Shown here: one piece after another, positions 1 to 8,001 of the stretch | How the letters are laid out: the number at the start of each line of letters is the position of its first letter | How positions within the stretch are numbered: position 1 is the first letter of the stretch | Source: Streptomyces atratus | GTDB lineage: Bacteria; Actinomycetota; Actinomycetes; Streptomycetales; Streptomycetaceae | DNA: 64,000 nucleotides | Reading direction: 5' to 3' | NCBI RefSeq assembly: GCF_900119365.1 | Contig: NZ_FPJO01000011.1 | Location: forward strand, 1 to 64,000 | Notes under the pieces: model-generated | The model's database searches: none | The model's input: only the letters and a program-made list of their open reading frames with translations | Told to the model about the DNA's origin: nothing | Made by a program: the position numbers and the translations under genes

Positions 1-195
1 CGCGAGATCGGTGGCGGTCCGACCCGGATCGTGCCCGGTGCCACGCGGTCGTAGCGGCCCGAGCGCAGTGGAGTACGCGCCTGTCAGGCCGGTGGCCTCG
101 GCGAGATCCGCCAGCAAACGTGCGCCCGCGTGCCCGACCACCCCCGAACCGTCAGTGGAGACGTGGAGCTTGGGACGAGAACCGATACCCTGCAC
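1..195 (-). CDS. IS1380-family transposase, N-terminal part, cut by window edge
   Basis: A leftward frame opens at a GTG (195-193) and runs 65 codons to the window edge without a stop. The peptide carries what I know as the N-terminal signature of actinobacterial IS1380-type DDE transposases: RPKLHVSTDGSGVVGHAG, then ARLLADLAEATGLT, then LRPRGTGHDPGR. The catalytic DDE residues would lie beyond the window, so I cannot say whether the element is intact. It marks the left border of the restriction-modification group. The family call rests on recalled motifs only; another related DDE transposase family is possible. Confidence 0.72.
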   Translation of the reverse strand, partial: MQGIGSRPKLHVSTDGSGVVGHAGARLLADLAEATGLTGAYSTALGPLRPRGTGHDPGRTATDLA

Positions 196-198
196 GCA

Positions 199-269
199 GA
201 AAGTGCCTTCCGCTTGGACCGACAGAACCCCTCGACAAGGTTCATCGTCCCAGCTCAGAAGGCACTTTC
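199..269. repeat. Inverted repeat upstream of the transposase start
   Basis: GAAAGTGCCTTC at 199-210 is repeated exactly as its reverse complement GAAGGCACTTTC at 258-269, with 47 bp between. It sits directly upstream of the transposase start, where the terminal region of an IS1380-type element is expected. The outer arm may belong to the terminal inverted repeat or to an internal transposase-binding repeat. The exact end of the element cannot be fixed without the other end. Confidence 0.5.
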
Positions 270-356
270 GTATTTCCTCCCCGCTTCCGGCCTCATCTCA
301 ACCGAAACGGCGAGGTTAGTAGCACTACTATTGCGGCGCGGGCCAGTCAGTCTCGA

Positions 357-731
357 ATGCTGAAGGATCTCCCTGTCGAGAATCAGCAGTTCAGATTGCT
401 GCACGTGAAGATCCGGCAAGAGATGCACTCCCGCTACCAGGAAGCAGTCCCAGAAAAACTCGTCAGCACCCCTTATAGCGGCAAGGCCCACGGAGGTCAT
501 TTCTCTCTGCTTCAGGAGAATCTGGCACAGCCGGTTCCGGCAGCGGCGCCGCGTATCGTAGCCGGGGATAACACGCATACCGGGCGGAGGGTGCGCGAGC
601 TCCGCTCACTCAAGCTGGATTTCGATATGATTCCTGCCATCGTGAGAAACAATGCGCGGCGAACAAGCATGCTCACTCAAGATGAGAAGCAGCACATTCT
701 CAGGAACGCAGGAATACCCGAAAATGGCTAG
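357..731 (+). CDS. Hypothetical protein or 3' gene remnant coupled to vsr
   Basis: An open frame from ATG 357 gives 124 residues and ends at TAG 729-731, eight bases inside the vsr reading frame (vsr starts at 724). Such an overlap is typical of translationally coupled genes. The frame is open further left to about 120, and no clear ribosome site precedes 357, so it may be the 3' end of a longer gene cut by the insertion element. The C-terminal part (GRRVRELRSLKLDFDMIPA, about residues 80-98) faintly resembles the winged-helix tail of some HNH/R-M proteins. That resemblance is weak and I assign no function. Third-position GC is lower than in core genes, as in the neighbouring R-M genes. Confidence 0.4.
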   Translation: MLKDLPVENQQFRLLHVKIRQEMHSRYQEAVPEKLVSTPYSGKAHGGHFSLLQENLAQPVPAAAPRIVAGDNTHTGRRVRELRSLKLDFDMIPAIVRNNARRTSMLTQDEKQHILRNAGIPENG

Positions 732-1179
732 CGAAAGCAGCTGGGAGCCTCCGGAAGGCTCATGGGCTTCATCCGCCGCTCGGCGCCGGAACATGCAGGC
801 GATCCGGAGCCGGGACACCAAACCGGAACTGTTGATCCGGCGGCTTCTGCATGCACAGGGATTGCGATATCGGGTAGCGGCCAAGCCACTACCCGAGCTT
901 CGCCGGACAGCAGACATTGTCTTCCGTCCGGCGAAGCTCGCTGTGTTCATCGACGGCTGTTACTGGCACGGCTGCCCAGAGCACTACATCTCGCCAAAGA
1001 CCAACCCTGGCTACTGGTCGGAGAAGGTCACGCGGAACGTGACCCGCGACCGGGACACAGATGAACGCCTCCGCGAAGCAGGGTGGACTGTACTCCGGTT
1101 CTGGGAGCACGAGTCACCCGACGATTGCGCCCTCAAGATCGCCGCGACGGTCGGTCGGCTCCGGGAGAACCGGGACTGA
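724..1179 (+). CDS. vsr: Very short patch repair (Vsr) mismatch endonuclease
   Basis: Vsr nicks 5' of the T in T:G mismatches that arise when 5-methylcytosine deaminates, so that cytosine methylation does not become mutagenic. The 151-residue length matches the family. Visible motifs are MQAIRSRDTKPELLIRRLLH near the N terminus, the metal Asp in ADIVF, and the aromatic/His/Cys segment FIDGCYWHGCPEH. ATG 724 was chosen because the family begins just before the MQAIRSRDTKPE block; an in-frame ATG at 652 adds 24 unconserved residues. Its 3' end overlaps the end of the converging methyltransferase gene by 66 bp. Pairing with a Dcm-type methylase is the classic arrangement. Confidence 0.93.
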   Translation: MASESSWEPPEGSWASSAARRRNMQAIRSRDTKPELLIRRLLHAQGLRYRVAAKPLPELRRTADIVFRPAKLAVFIDGCYWHGCPEHYISPKTNPGYWSEKVTRNVTRDRDTDERLREAGWTVLRFWEHESPDDCALKIAATVGRLRENRD

Positions 1180-2325
1180 GAGATCGCCCATGCTGAACAA
1201 CTCTTCACTGTCCTGGACCCTGGCTCTGACCCGGTTCTGCCGCACCGTCACCCTGACCCCAGCTTGCAAGGCCGCTTCGAGCGCCGCCCTGATCTGCTCT
1301 CCCACGGCCTGTGCGACCGGCGGCGGGAAGGCGTTCCCTACCTGCCGGTACGCAGCGGTCTTCTTGCCGGTGAACTTCCACTCCTGAGGGAAGCCCTGGA
1401 TGAGCGCTGCTTGGCTCACTGTGAGTTTGGGACCCGCATCAGCAAAGAGGTCACGCTCCACGCTGTCCATGCGCTCCACGTCCTCCGGCCTGTTCGCGAC
1501 GCCGAGGCCGCACACGCCCAAGGCTGCCCACGCCTTCTTGGCTCGGGTCGGCCCGAGGTCAGCTCCGCCATGCTTCTTCGAGCCGCCGACCAGTGTGGGC
1601 GCAACGCCCTTCGAGGCATCTTCGAGCCAAGCCTTGAAAGCTTCGTCAGCCCGAGGGTCGTCGACTGCTTCGAAGCGCTTGCGCATGGAGTCCTCAAGGG
1701 CCTCCCTAACCGTTACCAGAGGGAGAGCCGTCGGCTTCTTCGTCGGAAAGAAGGGCACGTAGTCCCGCTTCATCGCTACCAGAATTGCACGCGGGCGGAG
1801 CTGCGGAACTCCGTAGTCTTTGGCTTCCAAAACTTCCCAGTAGCACTTCCCGTAACCCATGGTCTCGAGTTCTCCCAAGATCCAGCGGCGGTAGTCCCGG
1901 AACTTCTCCGCGGGCTCCAACAGCCCTCGGACGTTCTCGATCATCACGGCCTTGGGCTCAAGCTCGCCAACGAGCTCAAGCATTGTCGGAAAGAGATCCC
2001 TCTCATCGTCAGGCCCCAGCTGCTTCCCTGCGACAGAGAACGGCGGGCAGGGGACGCCACCGGCCAGTAGATCCAGGTCACCTGGCTCCAGCCTCAGGCG
2101 CTCTCTCAACTCCTTCGGGTTGAGCTTCGTGAGATCAGCCGGGATGACCTCGCAACCCTCCCAGTCCGCGTTGCCCTGCACGTTCTCCACAAGTGTGGTG
2201 ACCGCATTGGGGTCCATCTCGATCAACGCAAGATGCTTGAACAGCGCATTGTGCAGGCCTAGCGCCTGTCCACCCGCCCCAGCGCAGATCTCCACCGAGG
2301 TGAAATGCCTCTCAGTGCTGGTCAT
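1114..2325 (-). CDS. DNA (cytosine-5) methyltransferase
   Basis: This is a 403-residue C5-cytosine methylase using S-adenosylmethionine. Motifs in order are EICAGAGGQALGL (motif I, SAM binding, about residue 12), GGVPCPPFS with the catalytic Cys (motif IV), MIENVRG (motif VI), QLRPRAI (motif VIII) and QVGNAFPPPVAQAVGEQI (motif X). The variable region between VIII and IX would set the target sequence, which I cannot predict. The start has a strong ribosome site (GTAAGGAGGGTGC before the ATG). It overlaps vsr tail to tail and is divergent from the HNH nuclease gene, so the three look like one restriction-modification-repair unit. Confidence 0.95.
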   Translation of the reverse strand: MTSTERHFTSVEICAGAGGQALGLHNALFKHLALIEMDPNAVTTLVENVQGNADWEGCEVIPADLTKLNPKELRERLRLEPGDLDLLAGGVPCPPFSVAGKQLGPDDERDLFPTMLELVGELEPKAVMIENVRGLLEPAEKFRDYRRWILGELETMGYGKCYWEVLEAKDYGVPQLRPRAILVAMKRDYVPFFPTKKPTALPLVTVREALEDSMRKRFEAVDDPRADEAFKAWLEDASKGVAPTLVGGSKKHGGADLGPTRAKKAWAALGVCGLGVANRPEDVERMDSVERDLFADAGPKLTVSQAALIQGFPQEWKFTGKKTAAYRQVGNAFPPPVAQAVGEQIRAALEAALQAGVRVTVRQNRVRARVQDSEELFSMGDLSVPVLPEPTDRRGDLEGAIVG

Positions 2326-2485
2326 GCACCCTCCTTACAAACTTGCATAACGGACACGTTTTGTGTTCCGCCCTTACAGAGGGTGACAGACCCCACTGAC
2401 ATCGCGACCGTCCTCCAGTGTGCGGCACGTGCTGACCTTCCTCAGACACCCCCGCACCGCAGCGAACACGCATACGATATTGCCC
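2326..2485. promoter_or_regulatory. Divergent promoter region, methyltransferase / HNH nuclease
   Basis: These 160 bp separate the outward-facing methyltransferase and nuclease starts, so both promoters must lie here or in the 5' ends of the genes. The stretch is AT-richer than its surroundings. I see no controller-protein box or clear palindrome, so how the two genes are balanced is unknown. Confidence 0.45.
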
Positions 2486-3220
2486 ATGCGCAGCCCTGAC
2501 TGGACCTGGGACGAGTTGCTGCTGATCTGCTCGCGCGTTGTGAACAACGACTGGGGCCAGCTCAGGGCGTACCAGCAGCCCACACGCGATCTCGCCGACC
2601 TTCTCCGCTCTCTGCCCCTTCACGGGAACGCGGCACACGATGTGCCCGAGTTCCGCTCGGCCGCCAGCATCAGCCGCAAGAGTGCGGACTTGATCACAGG
2701 CCGCCGCGACTACGCGGGCCCCGCCACCAGGGGTGGTCGGCTGACCAGACTCGTTGCTGAAGCCTTCATGGAACGTGAGGCAGAGATGCTGCTCGCCGCG
2801 CAGGCAATCGAGGACGGAATCTCGTCTGGCGAGCTCGTCCGCATCCCTGAGCAGCCCAACGAAGTCGATGAGGACGGAGTCCCGGCTGCCGAAGGACGCC
2901 TCCTGACCCGCTGGGCGACGTATCGCGAGCGGAATCCTGCGCTGCGTAAACGGAAGATCGCCCAAGCACGCAGACTCGGTCAGCCCCTTCAGTGTTCCGT
3001 GTGCGCGTTTGACTTCGGTCATCGGTACGGGCCCCTCGGCGAGGGCTACGTCGAAGTGCACCATGTCCTTCCCCTCCATCTCTCGGGCCCGCGCGAGACC
3101 AGGCTGGAAGACCTTGCCTTCCTCTGTGCGAACTGCCACCGCATGTGCCACAGAAGCCACGGTGGCGCCACGTGGCGCACTCCGGCGGCCCTGCGAGCTG
3201 AGATTGAGAATGGCGCCTGA
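2486..3220 (+). CDS. HNH endonuclease, likely restriction partner of the methylase
   Basis: A 244-residue protein with a C-terminal HNH nuclease domain. A zinc-type pair CSVC (about residue 175) is followed by YVEVHHVLPLH with the catalytic His, and then LEDLAFLCANCHRMCHR with the second Cys pair and the metal ligands. The N-terminal 110 residues (DWTWDELLLICSRVV onward, with RSAASISRKSADLITGRRDY) match the N-terminal domain I know from actinobacterial HNH restriction proteins. ATG 2486 is preferred over an upstream ATG at 2420, which adds 22 residues of low-complexity sequence. Its position beside a methylase and Vsr suggests it is the restriction enzyme; methyl-dependent (type IV) cutting cannot be excluded. 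Confidence 0.85.
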   Translation: MRSPDWTWDELLLICSRVVNNDWGQLRAYQQPTRDLADLLRSLPLHGNAAHDVPEFRSAASISRKSADLITGRRDYAGPATRGGRLTRLVAEAFMEREAEMLLAAQAIEDGISSGELVRIPEQPNEVDEDGVPAAEGRLLTRWATYRERNPALRKRKIAQARRLGQPLQCSVCAFDFGHRYGPLGEGYVEVHHVLPLHLSGPRETRLEDLAFLCANCHRMCHRSHGGATWRTPAALRAEIENGA

Positions 3221-3269
3221 GCAGGCAAGATCACGCAGCTAGCAGCGTTCCGTTCAGGTGCTGCGCCGG

Positions 3270-3893
3270 TCACGCTGTGTCCGCCTCGAAGTGCATCTGT
3301 GCTCGATCCAGCAACCCGTCCGGATCGCCGCCTTGGGCGGTGGCCCAGTGCAGGAGATCAGCGATGAGATCGGTGGCAGATTCCTCAAGAATCTGGACAG
3401 AGCGGCTCCGCAGCAATGGTGGCGCACCAGCATCGCGTCGGTATTCCATCAGGGCTGCCTCAGCGCGTCGCACCCGGCGGGAGCATGTCTCCAGGCCGGC
3501 AGTCAGCTCGCACCAGACGGACTTGCCCGTCGCTGTCAGCAGCGTTCCCCAGTCTGTGGCCATACCGGCCAGCAGATGCAGGCCCCGGCCACGCTCATCG
3601 TCGCAGGTCACTGAGCTAAGCACTGGCACTTGGTAACTCTTGTCATGGAGTTCGATCCGCAGTCGGTCCCCTGCCGCCTCCATCACCAGGGTCGCAGCAA
3701 CACCCCTTCCCACGTGCTTGATCACGTTGGCGGCCAGCTCACTCACCACAAGCTCGGCTTCTTCGGCCAATGCCGACAAGCTCCACTCCACGAGCTGCTT
3801 TCTGACGACTCTTCGCAGCCCCCGGACCGCTGCCGGCTCAGCCTCAAACGGCAGAACACTGCGGAGTTGCGAACTGCTGTCGTGTCCGGACAT
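3270..3893 (-). CDS. GHKL ATP-binding (RsbW/anti-sigma type) regulator
   Basis: A 207-residue protein with an HATPase_c_2 fold. The N box is ELVVSELAANVIKH (about residue 50), and the G1 region is DDERGRGLHLLAGMATDWG. Family members are serine kinases acting on anti-sigma antagonists or, in Streptomyces, partners of WhiJ-like regulators. ATG 3893 is chosen because GGAAGGAG lies five bases upstream; an ATG at 3914 would place that ribosome site inside the gene. The gene is divergent from an XRE regulator and a DUF397 gene, the standard triad. The C-terminal 70 residues beyond the ATPase fold are of unknown role. Confidence 0.88.
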   Translation of the reverse strand: MSGHDSSSQLRSVLPFEAEPAAVRGLRRVVRKQLVEWSLSALAEEAELVVSELAANVIKHVGRGVAATLVMEAAGDRLRIELHDKSYQVPVLSSVTCDDERGRGLHLLAGMATDWGTLLTATGKSVWCELTAGLETCSRRVRRAEAALMEYRRDAGAPPLLRSRSVQILEESATDLIADLLHWATAQGGDPDGLLDRAQMHFEADTA

Positions 3894-4107
3894 GCACTCT
3901 CCTTCCGGCGCCACATCAGCCCTGCACCTGCCGTATCCAAACGACTGCGCTGAGTGGCCAGGTTTGCGAGTATGGCAGCAAGAAGTCTCTTCATGAAACT
4001 TCTCACGAGAATCGATCGGGTGAATCCAGATAGCGGCAACGGGTGCCAGACATAGCCTTGTTGGCGCCGAAGAGCCTCAGCGCACACGGAACGGAAGGCC
4101 ACCCTCC

Positions 4108-4953
4108 ATGTCCGTCAGAACCACAACACGACGTCGACAGCTCGGCGCGATGATGCGCAAGTTGCGCGCGCGGAAAGGCATGACGCTGGAGGAGGCCGGT
4201 CGGCTCGTCGGCATCTCGAAGGCCACTGTCAGCCGCTACGAGACCCAGGAAGGGCCCGTCAAGTGGCCCATCGCCGACGCGCTCTGCCGTCAGTACGACG
4301 CGAGCGACGCGGAGCGGAATGCTGTGGTCGCCCTGGCGAAGGACGCGAAGCAACAGGGCTGGTGGGGTCCGTACACAGATTCCATCCCCGCTGACATGAA
4401 TCTCCTGCTGACGCTCGAAGACGAGGCCGTGCGCGAGGATCACTTCTCCAGTACCTACGTACCCGGGCTGCTGCAGACGCGGAACTACAGCACAGCGATT
4501 CAAGGCGCCAGCGAGATGCGGCTGGCGCCCGAGGAGATCCAGCGTCTGGTGGATATCCGCATGAAGCGCCAGGAGATCCTGAGCCGTCCGAAGCCGCCCC
4601 ACCTGTGGGCGATCCTCGACGAGTCGGTGATCCGGCGCGTGGTCGGATCCGCCGAGAGTATGCGCGATCAGCTGAGCCACCTGCTCGAAGCCAACAACTC
4701 CCAGCACATCACCCTGCAAGTCCTGCCCTTTTCCAAGGGTGCTCACGGCGCGGCCCTGGGCAGTTTCGTGATCCTCGGCGGGGCCGAAGCGAGCCTGGAC
4801 GTTGTGTATGTCGACCTGCATGTCGGCCCGCTCTTCATGGAGAAGGACGAGGAACTCGACCGATACAGACTTGCGTTCGACTACCTGCGTGCACAAGCGT
4901 TGGACATGGCCGCGTCGTCGGCCTTGATCGAGCGCGTCCGCAAGGAGATGTAA
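4108..4953 (+). CDS. XRE-type HTH regulator with DUF5753 domain (WhiJ-like)
   Basis: 281 residues. An N-terminal XRE helix-turn-helix (about residues 10-65, with LRARKGMTLEEAGRLVGIS and KATVSRYETQEG) is followed by a ~200-residue DUF5753 domain, including YVPGLLQTRNYSTAI and MKRQEILSRPKPPHLWAILD. These proteins repress developmental genes in Streptomyces and are thought to be relieved by small DUF397 partners. The stop TAA shares one base with the ATG of the downstream DUF397 gene (TAATG), so the two are translationally coupled. The divergent ATPase gene completes the set. Confidence 0.93.
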   Translation: MSVRTTTRRRQLGAMMRKLRARKGMTLEEAGRLVGISKATVSRYETQEGPVKWPIADALCRQYDASDAERNAVVALAKDAKQQGWWGPYTDSIPADMNLLLTLEDEAVREDHFSSTYVPGLLQTRNYSTAIQGASEMRLAPEEIQRLVDIRMKRQEILSRPKPPHLWAILDESVIRRVVGSAESMRDQLSHLLEANNSQHITLQVLPFSKGAHGAALGSFVILGGAEASLDVVYVDLHVGPLFMEKDEELDRYRLAFDYLRAQALDMAASSALIERVRKEM

Positions 4954-5162
4954 TGCCGGTACCCCACTCCCCCGAGCCTCTCCGCTGGTTCAAGTCGTCT
5001 TACAGCGGAGCGAATACGACTGAGTGCGTCGAGGCTGCCCGCCTCCCCCAGTCCACCGCGGTCCGCGATTCGAAGGCCCCTGACGGCCCGATGCTGGTGT
5101 TCGGCAACGCATCGTGGAAGGGGTTCCTTGCCGCCGTACAGCACCAGCAGCTCAGCGCGTGA
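4953..5162 (+). CDS. DUF397 protein, partner of the XRE regulator
   Basis: A 69-residue DUF397 protein. The family signature is clear: WFKSSYSGANTTECVEAA near the N terminus, VRDSKAPDGPMLVF in the middle and WKGFLAAV near the end. DUF397 proteins are encoded beside DUF5753 XRE regulators across Streptomyces and are thought to bind and modulate them. The start codon overlaps the stop codon of the regulator by one base. Length is normal for the family. Confidence 0.95.
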   Translation: MPVPHSPEPLRWFKSSYSGANTTECVEAARLPQSTAVRDSKAPDGPMLVFGNASWKGFLAAVQHQQLSA

Positions 5163-5361
5163 CAGAGCCCCGCACTTCCGTATTCCACAGCACCTGGGAT
5201 CTGTTCGTCGCGTCTCTCTGTACCTCGTAGGCGCCCGGGCGAGTGTGGCACCCGCCGCCGACGAGCGACGAGACTCCGGTGTGCCTGGGGATCTCACCCC
5301 GCTGCAGAAACACTGCCCCCGCAGGAGGATGATCGCCGTCCGCCCGCGAACGCAGCGGCAG

Positions 5362-5940
5362 ATGGATGGGGTGGGCATGAGGGCAGGGTTCGGCACAGGT
5401 GCAGGCGTGGGCGTAGGCAGCGGTCGTCGTGGCGTATTGGCCGGCCTGGGAGCCGTGTTGCTCGCTCTGCCGCTGTTCGGGTGCGGGCCCGGGCAGTACG
5501 CGGACGCGCCGGCCGTCACCGGGGTCTCGGCTGCGGAGATCGTCGGGACCTGGCGGTGCGTCGATGGCACGGAAGTCACCATGCGGGCGGACGGTTCCGC
5601 CGTCGTGAAGCAACTCGACGGGCAGGAATTCGACTTCGACGATCAGTGGCGGATGTCCGGCACCGGTACGTGGGAGTTGACCGACCGGCCCATGGGCTGG
5701 AGCGACGGTCAGCACGTGTCCTTGCGTGTCATCCGGCGTACGTCGTCGGCATGGCGCAAGCCGGCGGATGCGGCGTCGGACGAGACGGTCGGCGGCGGCG
5801 GCGACGAGTCCAGGGCGCCCGCTCCGGGGTCGTACACCTGGACCCTGGAGCTGGAGCGCCGCAAGAAGGGGCTGGCCCTGTACTTCTTCTTCAGTGATCC
5901 CGACAGCCGCAACACGTACTACCTGGAGAAGGCACGGTAG
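5362..5940 (+). CDS. Putative lipoprotein of unknown function
   Basis: About 192 residues. A twin-arginine-containing leader (SGRRGVLAGLGAVLLALPLF) ends at GCG, a likely lipobox with Cys at about residue 39, so a surface lipoprotein is expected, perhaps Tat-exported. The mature part has EIVGTWRCVDGTEVTMRADG and later GTGTWELTDR, which resembles lipocalin-like or META-like 'value-added strand' proteins. I do not recognise a specific family. Start is uncertain: in-frame ATGs lie at 5329, 5362 and 5377; 5329 has GGAGG directly abutting it, too close for normal initiation. Confidence 0.68.
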   Translation: MDGVGMRAGFGTGAGVGVGSGRRGVLAGLGAVLLALPLFGCGPGQYADAPAVTGVSAAEIVGTWRCVDGTEVTMRADGSAVVKQLDGQEFDFDDQWRMSGTGTWELTDRPMGWSDGQHVSLRVIRRTSSAWRKPADAASDETVGGGGDESRAPAPGSYTWTLELERRKKGLALYFFFSDPDSRNTYYLEKAR

Positions 5941-5943
5941 CCG

Positions 5944-6933
5944 TCAGGCCTCGCCCGGCAGCGCGGTCGTCGGTGTTGTGTTGATCCTTGCGAAGCGTTC
6001 TCGCCACGGCAGGTGGTCGGGCTCCGGGGCGGGCGGTGCGGAGTACATGGCGTTCGCTGCGATCAGGCGGCACGGGGTGCATTCCGTCTCGTCCAGCAAG
6101 GGGCGGAAGGTGTGTGCATCGCCTGGGCCCTGGCACTCGATCAACTCGCGGGGGCGTGTGGGGTCGTAGGACCGGTGGGCCGTCCGGGGTTCGGGGAGTT
6201 TCTGGGCCAGGCGGTAGCGGAGGAAGCCGACGGCCGAGCGCACACCCTCTCTCGGGCGTTCGGCGAGCAGGGCCTGACGCAGGTCGGACTCGCTCAGGCC
6301 GCGCTCCAGCCACTTGACCGCCTCGACGGCCAGCGTGGCGGCCTCCTTTACGCCCAGGTGCAGTTCGCGGCGGGAGTGGCGCAGGGAGAGCAGGACGCGT
6401 TCGGCGCGGGCCAGCAGGGTGGGGTCCGCCGTTGGGGCCGGGCTGTCCGGTTCGGGGGCTGCTGAGGGTTCGGAGGGTGGGTGGGGAGTGGTCTTATCAC
6501 TGTGATCTTCTACCGGTTCATAGCCACCGGCCGTCCGGGCAGCCGGTACGCCGACCGTCGGTAAGTGCCTACTCGGTGACACGGCGACGGGCGAGGGGGC
6601 CGGTGGGGTTCCTCTCACATGGGCCGCCTGCTCACTCGACAGGGAGGTGTTCGCGACGAGTTGCTCGGTGATCCAGCGGCCGCCGTCGGCCTGGCTGCGC
6701 CACTCGTGTACGTAGCCGTGCTCGACCAGTTGCCGCTTCGCCTTCTGGTACGCGCGGCCCTTGATGCCCAGCTTCTGGGCCAGTTCGCCCAAGGGCTTGA
6801 AGGTGGCGTCGCCGGGGAGGCTCTGCACGTACAGGAGGAGGATCTTCGCGTCGCTGTTCAGACGCGGGTGGCGGATGACATCGTTCGATGCCTTCGTGTA
6901 GCGCACAGAGGGCGCGATAGCATGACGCAACAT
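5944..6933 (-). CDS. Helix-turn-helix replication-initiator-like / regulator protein
   Basis: 329 residues from ATG 6933 (a longer frame runs to 7125, but the family begins at MLRHAIAPSVRYTK). The N-terminal 90 residues form a winged-helix region (VIRHPRLNSDAKILLLYVQS, ELAQKLGIKGRAYQKAKRQL) followed by EWRSQADGGRWITEQLV. This is a common Streptomyces protein usually annotated as HTH-domain protein. The middle is proline-rich and likely disordered. The C-terminal part (residues ~190-300) is helical with a CxxC-like ECTPCRLIAANAM segment. Role unknown; genome-wide family members are often linked to mobile or telomere-near regions. GGAAGAGA lies about 11 bases before the chosen start. Confidence 0.75.
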   Translation of the reverse strand: MLRHAIAPSVRYTKASNDVIRHPRLNSDAKILLLYVQSLPGDATFKPLGELAQKLGIKGRAYQKAKRQLVEHGYVHEWRSQADGGRWITEQLVANTSLSSEQAAHVRGTPPAPSPVAVSPSRHLPTVGVPAARTAGGYEPVEDHSDKTTPHPPSEPSAAPEPDSPAPTADPTLLARAERVLLSLRHSRRELHLGVKEAATLAVEAVKWLERGLSESDLRQALLAERPREGVRSAVGFLRYRLAQKLPEPRTAHRSYDPTRPRELIECQGPGDAHTFRPLLDETECTPCRLIAANAMYSAPPAPEPDHLPWRERFARINTTPTTALPGEA

Positions 6934-7302
6934 TTCCGGTGGGTCTCTTCCACTGGTGGTGTAGGCCCTCGGGATGGTGTTGGAGCACCGCCGGGGGCCG
7001 CCCCATGTGCGCGTGAACACACAGAGCGTGATGACCTCGTCACCGTACCGCATCCTCTTCACTTGATACGCCCGCCGGGAAGACGGTGGTCCGATCGAGG
7101 GTGAGTGACACGCCACCACGACCACATATAGTCATATTTCACATACAGGGCGTAACTTCTCTTCGGAGTGGAGATCTCCCACCCCACCGTGGAATCCACG
7201 GCTCTCGGTCAGCCCCGGGCCGATGCAGAACACCCGAGGGCCGAACCGTTCCCCTGCGCGCCCGGTACGGCCGGGCGGTCAGCCCCTTGGAGAGACGAAG
7301 AG
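6934..7302. other. Intergenic region between divergent genes
   Basis: 369 bp between the leftward HTH gene and the rightward inhibitor gene. The leftward frame stays open to 7125 but is not conserved-looking there. Around 7126-7150 the sequence is AT-rich (atatagtcatatttcacataca), which makes it a plausible promoter zone for the inhibitor gene. I see no strong hairpin or repeat. Confidence 0.4.
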
Positions 7303-7743
7303 ATGAAGACCAGCTTCCAGCGACCCTGCGGACTGGCCCGCGCGGCCGCTACGGCAGCCGCGGCCGTGGCCATCGCACTGCTCCCCGGCACCGCCACCAC
7401 GGCCAAGGCCGACGCCTCCCACCTGCCGCCCGGCGTGATCAAGCTCCAGGACAGCGAGCCGTGCCCGTCGGCCACCCTGTGCCTGTACCGCGACTACAAC
7501 AACCGGGGTCCCGCCTACGGCGTCGGCGCCGGCTACGACGTCAACCTGTACGACCTGCCCATGAGCGGTGGCGTCAACGGACCCTCCGCGGCCGACGAAG
7601 CCTCCTCCTGGGTGAACAACGCCAGCCACCTCGCCATTCTCATCGACAGGGACAACGACCAGTTCCGCCCGCTGTTCCCGCACCAGTCCCTCCAGGAGCC
7701 CCCGGCGACGAACGACTCGGTCGACTTCATCGCCTGGGCGTAA
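7303..7743 (+). CDS. Secreted peptidase inhibitor family I36 protein
   Basis: 146 residues with a Sec signal peptide (hydrophobic run about residues 12-32, Ala-rich, likely cleavage near AKADA). The mature domain has CPSATLCLYRDYNNRGPAYG and SSWVNNASHLAILIDRD, which match the beta-gamma-crystallin-like I36/SMPI metalloproteinase-inhibitor fold (Cys pair, LYxxYN, SSWVN). ATG 7303 has GGAGAGACGAAGAG upstream; longer in-frame starts lack a site. It is probably extracellular and single-gene. Inhibitory activity is inferred only. Confidence 0.82.
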   Translation: MKTSFQRPCGLARAAATAAAAVAIALLPGTATTAKADASHLPPGVIKLQDSEPCPSATLCLYRDYNNRGPAYGVGAGYDVNLYDLPMSGGVNGPSAADEASSWVNNASHLAILIDRDNDQFRPLFPHQSLQEPPATNDSVDFIAWA

Positions 7744-7890
7744 CACCGGCCGCGACCGGCCGGATCCGCGTTCTGGATGACTGAGCAGGGTCGGGGACCG
7801 AAGCGACAGCCGGCACTCCCCATCGTCTCCGCCGGAATCTCCCCCGGCCCCTTCGGCTGCATCGACATCGACACCCACACCACACAACAA

Positions 7891-7931
7891 CGTCGGTCTC
7901 CACGACCACAACCGGATCGTGAAGACCGACG
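7891..7931. terminator. Possible hairpin terminator
   Basis: CGTCGGTCT (7891-7899) pairs with AGACCGACG (7923-7931). It lies between the convergent inhibitor and small secreted protein genes. The stem is modest and the loop long, so confidence is low. Confidence 0.4.
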
Positions 7932-8001
7932 CCACGCGAGGCCCGGATCAACCAACAGCGCCCAAGGGGACGGGCCCTTCTGCGTTACTACAGCGACTCA
8001 A

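Noticed and set aside
7533..7955. Leftward ORF opposite the inhibitor gene and its 3' region
   Set aside because: Ser/Arg/Gly-rich translation with no ribosome site; it overlaps the well-supported inhibitor gene.
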